The notes beneath the pieces are model-generated. The model had not been told where the DNA came from. It worked only from the letters and a program-made list of their open reading frames with translations, and ran no database searches. Below are positions 58,001 through 64,000 of a stretch of 64,000 nt of DNA, piece after piece (positions within the stretch are counted from its first letter, which is position 1; each line of letters opens with the position of its first letter). The DNA is from CBFIGX01 sp965662265 (GTDB lineage: Bacteria; Bacteroidota; Bacteroidia; Flavobacteriales; UBA7430): NCBI GenBank assembly GCA_965662265.1, contig CBFIGX010000006.1, positions 97,554 to 161,553 on the forward strand. The letters are read 5' to 3'. The position numbers were made by a program, and so were the translations under genes.

Positions 58001-61000
58001 GGAAGGATGTACAATTGAATTTGCCGACAATTTCAATCCACTAGCTAATACAGAAGACGGAACTTGTGAGTTTGGTGGATTTAGAATTAACGCCGAAGTA
58101 TGTATAGATGCAATTGCAGAAAACTACTTCCCATATCTAGACCCTGAAAGTGAATTTTACCAATCTGGCTTAGAAGGCTCTTATACTGTAAACAATGACG
58201 TTTGTACTTATGTTGAGGGTTGTACTGATTCTTCAGCTCAAAATTACAATCCACTTGCAACACTAGATAATGGCTCTTGTATTACAGATCAAGAAGCTAT
58301 TATTGGATGTATGAACCAAGATTATCTAGAGTATGACGAAACTGTGACAGTTAATAATGAAGCTTTCTGTTTAACATTAGTAGAAGAGGGTTGTACCGAT
58401 GCTAATGCAATAAACTTCGAGTTTACCGCAAATGTAGACGATGGTTCTTGTTATTACACAATAATTTTTGGTTGTACCAATCCTGATGCTGATAATTATA
58501 ATGACTTAGCTAACACTGATGATGGTACTTGTACTTTTGCAGGTCTTTACGGCTGTACAGACATGAATTATTTAGAGTACGATTCTGAAGCTCAATTTGA
58601 TGATGGTTCTTGTGCAACATTATTAGTATATGGTTGTGTTGATAGCTCAGCTTCTAATTATAATATGGAGGCTAATATCTCTGATGACTCTTGTATCTAT
58701 TTAGGTTGTACAGATACAGGTGCTGATAATTATAACTCTGAAGCTACGCAAGATGATGGCTCATGTCAATATCCAGGTTGTACAGACAACACCGCTTGTA
58801 ATTATAACTTGAATGCAAATGTAAGTAACGACTCTTGTGTGTATCCTGATCAATACTACGACTGTAATGAAGACTGCTTGTCTGATATAGATAGCGATGG
58901 CGTTTGTGATGAGTTGGAGATTGAGGGTTGTGATGATGTTTCTGCATGTAACTTCAATGCTGAATTTACCGACTTAGTTTCATGTATCTACCCTGAGCAA
59001 TATTATGACTGTACTGGCAACTGTTTGGTCGATACTGATAGTGATGGAATTTGTGATGAGCTAGAAATAGAAGGATGTTCTGATCCATTAGCAAATAATT
59101 ATAATTCAGATGCTACAGAGAATGTAGGTTGTGAATATCTGGGTTGTACAGATCCTGATTATTTGGAATATTCTGAAATTGCCAACATAGATGATAATAC
59201 TTGTGCTACACTAATTGTAGAAGGTTGCACAAATCCTTTAGCAGCAAACTATAATGACCTTGCAAATGTGGATGACGACTCTTGTAATATCCTTGGTTGT
59301 ACAAATCCAACAGCTCTTAATTTTGACGCGCTAGCCAACCAAGATGATGAATCTTGTATGATAGAAGGTTGTACAGACTCTTCAATGTTTAATTACAATG
59401 AAGATGCCAACATTAATGACGGCTCCTGCATAGCATTTATATATGGATGTACAGATTTAATTGCCTTTAATTATAATCAAGACGCAAACACTGATGACGG
59501 AACTTGCCAGGATATCGTTGAAGGTTGTACTGATTCAGAAGCTATCAATTTTTATCCGATAGCTAATACTGATGATGGTTCATGTGAAGATGTGGTTCTT
59601 GGTTGTATTGATGATCAAGCCACTAACTATAATGTAAATGCAAATAGCTCTAACGACTCCTGTATCTATCCAGTATATGGATGTACAAATATTAATGCTA
59701 CAAATTACGATGAAATAGCAGATACAGATGACGGAACATGTATAGTTTATGGTTGTACAAATAGTACGGCCACAAATTTTGATGTTGAGGCTACACAAGA
59801 CGATGGTTCATGTATTATTTTAGGATGTATGACTGTCCAATTCCCAAATTATAATCCTGAAGCAACTTTAGATGATGGTTCTTGTGATTTTGAATCAAGT
59901 ATAGTTTTCGGTTGTACTGATGTTAACTTCACAGAATATAGTCCTGATGCAAATTCTGATAACGGCTCTTGCCTCACACCAGTTGTATTTGGATGTATTG
60001 ATGCTTCAATGTACAATTACGATGAGTCAGCTAATACCGATGATGGTTCGTGCTACCCTATAATTGTAGGTTGTATGAATGAGAATACTGACGAGTATGT
60101 CATGCCAATTGGTGATAATCAAGTAGATGTAAATACAAACGATGAGTCAGCATGTGTGATCTACGGATGTATGTCGCCTTTATATCCTAATTATAATCCT
60201 GAAGCAACCAATGATGATGGGACATGTGACTTAAACTCGTCAGATGTATTCGGTTGTACAGATGAAAATTATCTGGAATACGAGGCTGAAGCAACAGTTG
60301 ATAATTATACTTGTGCTACCTTTATTATTGAAGGTTGTATGGATGCAACTGCTCTTAATTATAACGAACTAGCCAATGTGGATGATGGTTCGTGTGTTGA
60401 ACTAGTTGCCGGATGTGATGATGTTGCATACATGGAATACGATCAAGCAGTTAACTATAACGATGGCTCATGTATTACCCTAATTGTAGAGGGTTGTACA
60501 GATGAACTTGCATTAAATTATTACGAATACGCTAATATTGATGATGGCTCATGTATAGCTGTTGTTGTTGGTTGTGTAGATGCATTCTATTTAGAGTACG
60601 ATTCAGAAGCAAATCTAGACACCGAGCCAAGTTCCTGCCTTACACCTAAGATTTATGGATGTACAGATCCATTGATGTTAGAGTATTATAATTATGTAGA
60701 ACAAAGTACTGGTTTATATGTTGTAGGTCTTCCTATTAACGAAAATGTTAACTCAGACGACGGTTCGTGCTCAATTCCAATTTTAGAAGGTTGTACTTAC
60801 GACTTATATATTGAGTACAATCCCTCAGCTAATGTTAATGACTTCAATCAATGTCTAACTATAATTGTCGAAGGATGTATGAGCCCATGGGCTGATAATT
60901 ATAATGAAGATGCTAATGTTGATGACGACTCTTGTTATAGAGTTGCCTGTTTAGATGAGAACGCATGCAACTTTGATATTTTGGGTACAACAGATTCTGA

Positions 61001-63317
61001 ATTGTGTATATACAGTTCTGATTTAAATGATTGTGCAACATGTTCTGGAGAAACCGATGGTACCGGCGTTATTGTTGATAATGATCAAGATGGAGATGGC
61101 GTTTGTGATGCAAATGAGCTTGAGGGATGTACCGATCTACTTGCCTGCAACTATGATGCAACACCAACCACAGATAGCAGCTCTGAATTATGTATATATA
61201 GTACTGATTTAGATAATTGTGCAAGTTGTTCGGGTGAAACAGATGGTACTGGTGTTATTGTTGATAATGATGAAGATGGAGATGGCGTTTGTGATACTAA
61301 TGAGCTTGAGGGATGTACCGATGAGCTCGCCTGTAATTACGATGCAACACCAACCACAGATAGCAACTCTGANNNNNNNNNNNNNNNNNNNNNNNNNNNN
61401 NNNNNNNNNNNNNNNNNNNNNNNNNNNNNNNNNNNNNNNNNNNNNNNNNNNNNNNNNNNNNNNNNNNNNNNNTTATGTATTTACAGTACCGATTTAGATG
61501 ATTGTGCTTCATGCTCAGGCGAATCTGATGGCTCGGGTGTAATTATCGATAATGATGCTGACGATGATGGTGTTTGTGACGCCAATGAAGTTGATGGTTG
61601 TACAAATCCTTTAGCATGTAACTATGATATGCTAGCAACAGAAGATGATGCAACATGTATCTTTAGTTCAGATCTAGATGGTTGTGCAACATGTTCTGGA
61701 GAAACTGATGGATCAGGTGTAATTATAGATAATGACATAGATAATGATGGTGTATGTGATCTAGATGAGATAGAAGGTTGTACCGATGTGACGGCATGTA
61801 ATTTTGATGACGCTCCAACTACTAACACTAACAATGAACTTTGTCTTTATGCAATCGATAATTGCGAAGAATGCTCAGGCGAAACTGATGGATCAGGTCA
61901 AGTTCTTCTTCTTGATGCTGATAGTGATGGTGTTTGTGATGCCGATGAACTTGAAGGGTGTACAAACCCAATAATGGATAACTATAATCCATTAGCTACA
62001 GATGATGACGGTTCGTGCTATAGAGAGGGTTGTATGTCTGATTGGGCTGATAATTACGATATGCTAGCAACTATAGACGACAACTCATGTTCTCTACTTG
62101 GTTGTTCAGAGGTTTGGGCTGACAATTATAACCCACTCGCAACAAATGACGATGGATCGTGCATTAGAATGGGTTGTATGGATGTTGAAGCCTTTAACTT
62201 TGACCCATTAGCAACAGTTGACGACGCATCTTGTGTGTCAATTACATTTGGCTGTATGGATTCTCTAGCAGATAATTATAATCCATTAGCTAATACCATT
62301 GGAAGTGTAGGATGTCAATATACGGGATGTATGGATCCAAATGCTGATAATTATTGGGCGTTGTCAAATATTTCAGGAGACTGTATTTATTTGGGCTGTA
62401 TCAATGATTTGGCTTGCAATTATGATCCGACTGCCAATACTGATGATTTGACATGTGAATTTCCACAACAATACTATGATTGTGATGATTTATGTCTAAC
62501 TGATATAGATGCAGACGGTATTTGTGATGAACTCGAAATATATGGATGTGCTGATGATCAGGCAATTAATTACAACGATCAAGCTACAGAAGATAATAAC
62601 ACATGCTATTACCAAATTCAGGTTGATTTTACAGTCACGAATCCTACATGTGTTGGAGGAACGGGAATGCTTGATTTAACTATTGAAGGTGGTTTAGCTC
62701 CTATTGAAATTAATACATTTGGTATTGATGATCTTAACTTTATTCCAGTGGGAGAAGATTATATAATTCACGTGTCTGATGCAAGTGGAATGCAAACTTT
62801 TGTTGGACCTTTTGATGTTGTTGAGCCACCTTATGACTTAAGTGTTGAGCTTGATTATAATTTTGATAATCAAGAAATTACATTTGAGACTAATGCTTTA
62901 AATTACACTCATTATTGGTACTATGAGAGCCAAGTGTTACAATCATCTGATGCTCTTCTCGTTCCATCTGATACAGGTGTTTATGGTGTTTCTGTAATTG
63001 ATGAATATGGATGTTCTGAATATGTAGAAGTTTATGTTGATGGTATTTTAGATGTAGATGAGCATTTACTTGATGAATTAAGTATTTACCCTAATCCAGC
63101 TTCTGAAATATTGAATATTGAGTACAAATTATCAAAATCTACTAGCTCAGTCATTAGAATTTTCACTTTATCTGGATCTTTACTTAAAGAGCATACTGTT
63201 GATCACGCTCTTTTTGTTAAACATAAACTTCCAGTGCATGAATTCAATGCTGGTGTGTATTTGTTAGAAATTGAAGTTGATGGTAGTCAGTTCATTCGAA
63301 GAGTTACAGTACAATAA
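52053..63317 (+). CDS. Giant cysteine-repeat surface protein, C-terminal part with T9SS sorting domain
   Basis: This is 3,754 residues after the gap. About 112 more units continue the array (52062-62610), many of the YxEY subtype. A block of five 180-186-base units with Ca-binding linkers lies at 60945-61955. The C-terminus has an SprB-like repeat (about 62620-62840, NPTCVGGTGMLDLTIEGG), an Ig-like region (62840-63040), and a T9SS type A sorting domain (63080-63314: LSIYPNPASEILNIEY, then AGVYLLEIEV). With the N-terminal part the visible protein is about 7,240 residues, about 200 repeats by eye. Secretion by T9SS to the cell surface is strongly indicated; function is not known to me. A second N run occurs at 61373-61472. 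Confidence 0.88.
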   Translation, partial: GAEGCTAPLADNYLENAIIDDGSCIGCTNPSASNYEAWAGVDTEPTSCIILGCTDETAENYNEEANTNDGSCIESIVYGCIDPEALNYNSEANLNQVSADDTSDPCIPEILGCQNDTYVEYYNYEFSEALSYILSSPENPANSGLESDYCLTEIVYGCTDQAYVQYDPMSNTFDANLCIDIIVIGCDDPSYVEYDENVNVPSNDYCFTLIVEGCTDNTYLEYNSFATIDNGSCATLIVEGCTDDVAINFDDLANIDDGSCIDPIEGCTDFAAFNYNSLANTDDGSCVPYINGCTDSTYIEYWSYNPIINEITALAQPANVDDSSCATLIVSGCSNDLYIEYNSDVNVNDGSCQNLIVEGCTDILYLEYNENANLDDGSCNILGILGCTDDNYLEYYGYSDTIINIVDLISSDPANIDDGSCSNLVITGCANSLADNYDANVNVSVVTQCVGAVGCTNSNYLEYNEQVLVDDGSCNVLIVEGCTDVNSFNYEVSANTNDGSCYPVIYGCTDETAFNYSNIGDVMIDANTEDGSCYPVIEGCLDVSAYNYNDYDFDFEPNALTNNIFVDINTNNQTLCIPVREGCTDPTAFNYNDYDNDGYANPFVNIPSVDINTDNGSCVDRIFGCTDNGLNINGAGLIDDIDGDGLASFNYDSLANTDNDSCYPVIEGCIDETAFNYTEPVDDIQIDVNTQDDSCYPVIEGCMDAFADNYIAPINDVQVDINTHVSEDCEFVGCTNVTAINYSLTNTLLGSFAPNVDDGSCVIPGCIFPQYPNYNPEATIDDLSCDINSEEIHGCTDSGYLEFWNYDSEFNTLIDTLYPIATVDNGSCAIPIQIGCLDETMFNYTPEANINNQELCIEYVYGCIDVNYQEYNSIANTDDGSCSELAILGCIDIEAANYNELANTDDGSCFYTLLGCTNPSYVEYNSEANTDDGSCDVLAVFGCTDNTYLEYWSYTLSDNGMYILDGQANSLVNIDDNSCSTELIYGCTYQDFIEFNEEVNVLDNNYCLTFVVSGCTDAQADNHNQDANTDDGSCYYLGCMDPLAFNYSSSATIDDGSCEPIVFGCILTDFLNYNPIANTDDGSCSMENSDINGCTDDAYFEYNQYATIDDGSSCVTLIIVGCTDDTMYNYNQEANLDNGLCEPIVEGCTNSLYAEYNNNANTDDGSCINVAIEGCMDDLAINYNQTANVDDGSCIAAVEGCLDDGYFEYNENANVDNGSCLTLILEGCTDDSYVEYFDYVENTNGIFVIIGNLNAEVNFDDGSCENLITEGCVYDSFLEYDSLANVSDASLCIELVVNGCTDSENPYYNPNANVDDGSCFQFIYGCTDSSYLEYNENVTVVDLDSCITPIIEGCSNNQYLEYWNYSLSPSGLFIIETAINDGANVETGCLTLLIDACQYEGFTDYNPNANVYNIENCTELVLSGCTDETAVNYNEDANVDDGSCVSNVPGCMDFAYVEFNLLATSDNGSCQTLKIYGCTNPVMYNYNENANTEDNSCIPITEGCIDVEAFNYNPIANIDNGSCEEVVFGCVDNGFDLNGANTIYDPNEDMLPAINYNPLANTNDDSCIDAVLGCMDSTAFNYDSLANTENDSCIEVVYGCVDASAFNYDASANTDDESCYPVIVGCMDSTAFNYNDYDNDFVGNAITGNPQTDVNTDNGVCIPKQFGCTDPVAENFIQSANVDNESCVYEGCLDPASANYNEIATIPGFCVYNGCTDSEAINFSPNATNDDGSCVSAVYGCNNDFYVEFDSLVNINDGSCLTPAVYGCMNIFAMNYNPNANINQLSYYDNVTNPCDAYIYGCTDSVAFNYSSIANTDDGSCVDVVSGCMNPLSFNYEPLANLNDNSCVAYIWGCTDSTAINFYPLANSDDGGCIVAVFGCMNPLAANYNQLANQPNGNCTPVVYGCMDELAINYNINATNEFEPSNCVQTIVGCTNPFAVNFNSSANSDDGSCQFGVLGCTDPLAFNYLEEATIDDGSCEDVVEGCTIEFADNFNPLANTEDGTCEFGGFRINAEVCIDAIAENYFPYLDPESEFYQSGLEGSYTVNNDVCTYVEGCTDSSAQNYNPLATLDNGSCITDQEAIIGCMNQDYLEYDETVTVNNEAFCLTLVEEGCTDANAINFEFTANVDDGSCYYTIIFGCTNPDADNYNDLANTDDGTCTFAGLYGCTDMNYLEYDSEAQFDDGSCATLLVYGCVDSSASNYNMEANISDDSCIYLGCTDTGADNYNSEATQDDGSCQYPGCTDNTACNYNLNANVSNDSCVYPDQYYDCNEDCLSDIDSDGVCDELEIEGCDDVSACNFNAEFTDLVSCIYPEQYYDCTGNCLVDTDSDGICDELEIEGCSDPLANNYNSDATENVGCEYLGCTDPDYLEYSEIANIDDNTCATLIVEGCTNPLAANYNDLANVDDDSCNILGCTNPTALNFDALANQDDESCMIEGCTDSSMFNYNEDANINDGSCIAFIYGCTDLIAFNYNQDANTDDGTCQDIVEGCTDSEAINFYPIANTDDGSCEDVVLGCIDDQATNYNVNANSSNDSCIYPVYGCTNINATNYDEIADTDDGTCIVYGCTNSTATNFDVEATQDDGSCIILGCMTVQFPNYNPEATLDDGSCDFESSIVFGCTDVNFTEYSPDANSDNGSCLTPVVFGCIDASMYNYDESANTDDGSCYPIIVGCMNENTDEYVMPIGDNQVDVNTNDESACVIYGCMSPLYPNYNPEATNDDGTCDLNSSDVFGCTDENYLEYEAEATVDNYTCATFIIEGCMDATALNYNELANVDDGSCVELVAGCDDVAYMEYDQAVNYNDGSCITLIVEGCTDELALNYYEYANIDDGSCIAVVVGCVDAFYLEYDSEANLDTEPSSCLTPKIYGCTDPLMLEYYNYVEQSTGLYVVGLPINENVNSDDGSCSIPILEGCTYDLYIEYNPSANVNDFNQCLTIIVEGCMSPWADNYNEDANVDDDSCYRVACLDENACNFDILGTTDSELCIYSSDLNDCATCSGETDGTGVIVDNDQDGDGVCDANELEGCTDLLACNYDATPTTDSSSELCIYSTDLDNCASCSGETDGTGVIVDNDEDGDGVCDTNELEGCTDELACNYDATPTTDSNSXXXXXXXXXXXXXXXXXXXXXXXXXXXXXXXXXXLCIYSTDLDDCASCSGESDGSGVIIDNDADDDGVCDANEVDGCTNPLACNYDMLATEDDATCIFSSDLDGCATCSGETDGSGVIIDNDIDNDGVCDLDEIEGCTDVTACNFDDAPTTNTNNELCLYAIDNCEECSGETDGSGQVLLLDADSDGVCDADELEGCTNPIMDNYNPLATDDDGSCYREGCMSDWADNYDMLATIDDNSCSLLGCSEVWADNYNPLATNDDGSCIRMGCMDVEAFNFDPLATVDDASCVSITFGCMDSLADNYNPLANTIGSVGCQYTGCMDPNADNYWALSNISGDCIYLGCINDLACNYDPTANTDDLTCEFPQQYYDCDDLCLTDIDADGICDELEIYGCADDQAINYNDQATEDNNTCYYQIQVDFTVTNPTCVGGTGMLDLTIEGGLAPIEINTFGIDDLNFIPVGEDYIIHVSDASGMQTFVGPFDVVEPPYDLSVELDYNFDNQEITFETNALNYTHYWYYESQVLQSSDALLVPSDTGVYGVSVIDEYGCSEYVEVYVDGILDVDEHLLDELSIYPNPASEILNIEYKLSKSTSSVIRIFTLSGSLLKEHTVDHALFVKHKLPVHEFNAGVYLLEIEVDGSQFIRRVTVQ
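60945..61955 (+). repeat. Five tandem 180-186-base Ca-linker units spanning gap 2
   Basis: Unit starts at 60945, 61125, 61311, 61596 and 61776. Spacings are 180, 186, 285 (with 100 N) and 180, then 180 to the next unit. Removing 99 bases from the gapped unit gives 186, the same period. Each unit has ACNxD, then CSGETDGTGVIVDND and DGDGVCDANELEGC-type linker. Confidence 0.85.
61373..61472. other. Assembly gap 2 (100 N) inside the giant gene
   Basis: The bases before it (tagcaactctga) and after it (ttatgtattta) join as in the previous copies (ctctgaattatgtata) with one missing base. The true gap is therefore probably 1 base, or 1 plus a multiple of about 186 bases, collapsed by the assembler. 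Confidence 0.85.
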
Positions 63318-63337
63318 ACTGAATATTAATTAATTGT

Positions 63338-63364
63338 AAAAGGCGAGGATAACCTCGCCTTTTG
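63338..63364 (+). terminator. Terminator after the giant gene
   Basis: AAAAGGCGAGG with CCTCGCCTTTT forms an eleven-pair perfect stem with a four-base loop, 20 bases after the stop of the giant gene, ending in a T run. Confidence 0.9.
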
Positions 63365-63366
63365 TA

Positions 63367-63394
63367 TTGAAAATAAGAAAAATTACTATATTTG
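63367..63394 (+). promoter_or_regulatory. Promoter of the second repeat-protein gene
   Basis: TTG at 63367-63369, 17 bases, then TATATTTG at 63387-63394 fits the Bacteroidota consensus. The ATG at 63491 is 96 bases further, a long leader for this genome. With the terminator upstream this makes the paralog an independent unit. Confidence 0.6.
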
Positions 63395-63490
63395 TCAGTG
63401 CTATATTTATAGTAAAAATCCCCTTTATCTGATTAAATTGTATTAGTTGTAAAATTAATTAGGTTTAAATGCCTATCTAAAATCTTTACT

Positions 63491-64000
63491 ATGATCAAAT
63501 TTAAGACTTTTTTTAGTTTGTTAATTGTTTGCATGTTGTGTGTTGTCTCAAACGCCAAGGCTCAGTGTGATCTTCCACCTCAGTACTCAGGAAATACTGG
63601 CGCTAACATGACTGTTATGCTAACATCTCCCTTCGTAGCTTCACTTCCTTTAGATGGTGCTAGCGGTTATTTAGTAGCTTTTACAGAGTCAAATATTTTA
63701 ATAGGGTCTGCGGAAGTTGAAGGTGCCAACCAAACTTCATTAACCTTGTGGGGAGACGATACTTTTACCACTGACGTAGATGGTGCTTTAACCGGTGAAG
63801 CAATTACAGTACAACTGGTTGTAGATAACAACCTTTTTGATATTACTTTACCAGCGCCAATAAATTTTGTTATAAATGGTATTTCTGTTCAGGCAGCCAG
63901 TGCTGAAAGCGCCCTTAACTGTACATCTTCAGATGCTCAAACTACCCCAGGCTGTACAGACATAACAGCCTGTAACTACAATATGGATGCTACCGAAGAT
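63491..64000 (+). CDS. Second gene of the cysteine-repeat surface family (5' part only)
   Basis: The gene begins at ATG 63491 and runs off the window after 170 codons. It has a signal peptide (residues 1-25, ending NAKAQ). One domain follows with the same landmarks as the three N-terminal domains of the giant protein: GNTGANMTVMLTSPF, ILIGSAEVEGANQTSLTLWG and DDTFTTDVDGALTGE. The first repeat then begins: GCTDITACNYNMDATED. This unit has the extra Cys (ACNY), so a Ca-binding linker is predicted just outside the window. It is a clear paralog of the giant gene; its length is unknown. Confidence 0.9.
   Translation, partial: MIKFKTFFSLLIVCMLCVVSNAKAQCDLPPQYSGNTGANMTVMLTSPFVASLPLDGASGYLVAFTESNILIGSAEVEGANQTSLTLWGDDTFTTDVDGALTGEAITVQLVVDNNLFDITLPAPINFVINGISVQAASAESALNCTSSDAQTTPGCTDITACNYNMDATED

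Larger units (their letters stand above)
52053..62619 (+). repeat. Cysteine-repeat array, third block
   Basis: About 112 units. The YxEY subtype is frequent, with EYW or EYY units carrying long hydrophobic loops. AC units with Ca-binding linkers occur near 58780-59060, 60945-61955 and 62400-62540. WADNY units reappear near 62030-62120, mirroring the start of the array. Confidence 0.9.

Noticed and set aside
41485..63317. CRISPR-like or other non-coding tandem repeat array
   Set aside because: The DNA repeats are degenerate, vary in length and keep a single reading frame with conserved Cys and Asn/Asp positions, so they are coding repeats. There are no identical short repeats with unique spacers.
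41485..63317. Prophage tail-fibre region
   Set aside because: No integrase, terminase, capsid or other phage gene is near. The signal peptide and T9SS end point to a cell-surface protein. Similar repeats in some marine viruses, which I recall only vaguely, could be of interest but do not make this a prophage.
1..64000. Insertion sequences or transposases
   Set aside because: No transposase motif or terminal inverted repeats were seen anywhere in the window.

Overview
The window looks like a piece of a low-GC member of the Bacteroidota, most likely a marine flavobacterium-like organism. The evidence is a set of TAnnTTTG-type promoters, weak or absent Shine-Dalgarno sequences, type IX secretion (T9SS) sorting domains, SprB-like and TonB/DUF4856/imelysin genes, and a typical Bacteroidota synteny block (rsfS-ftsH-LUD-cdsA-psd). 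Two runs of N (51952-52051 region and 61373-61472) show that this is a scaffold from a draft or metagenomic assembly. Genus cannot be fixed from the sequence alone.

Positions 1-40700 are mostly housekeeping. From the left: lipid A genes (lpxH fragment, lpxK), gatB, a TlpA-type thioredoxin lipoprotein, a secreted beta-propeller protein, a Nif3-like protein and its zinc-ribbon partner, a FadL-like porin, proS, two identical tRNA-Glu genes and rpsT. Next come radC and a small cell-surface polysaccharide cluster (UDP-GlcNAc 2-epimerase, deacetylase-like protein, GNAT protein). These are followed by a membrane-lipid/protease block (psd, cdsA, LUD, ftsH, rsfS), birA, an MFS transporter, pyrE, NUDIX, coaD, rsmD, a DUF3822 protein and a RecD-like helicase. 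An apparent iron/metal-uptake operon (DUF4856 lipoprotein, imelysin-like lipoprotein, TonB-dependent receptor, small outer-membrane protein) precedes osmC, htpG (with a sigma-54-like promoter) and mnmA.

From 40905 to the end the window is a surface-protein locus. A small secreted protein is followed 34 bp later by one giant gene (41485-63317, interrupted only by assembly gaps). It encodes at least about 7,240 residues: signal peptide, three N-terminal WGDD-type domains, about 200 cysteine-framed repeats of the form GCxDxxAxNYNxxAxxDDGSC, one internal domain related to the small upstream protein, and a C-terminal SprB-like repeat, Ig-like region and T9SS sorting domain. A second gene of the same family begins at 63491 and runs off the window. 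The repeats follow visible rules: an extra Cys in the motif predicts a Ca-binding linker, and an EYW/EYY motif predicts a long loop. One stretch of 670 residues has no Lys or Arg. I consider this locus the most interesting part of the window; its function is not known to me, and adhesion or surface-layer formation is an inference.
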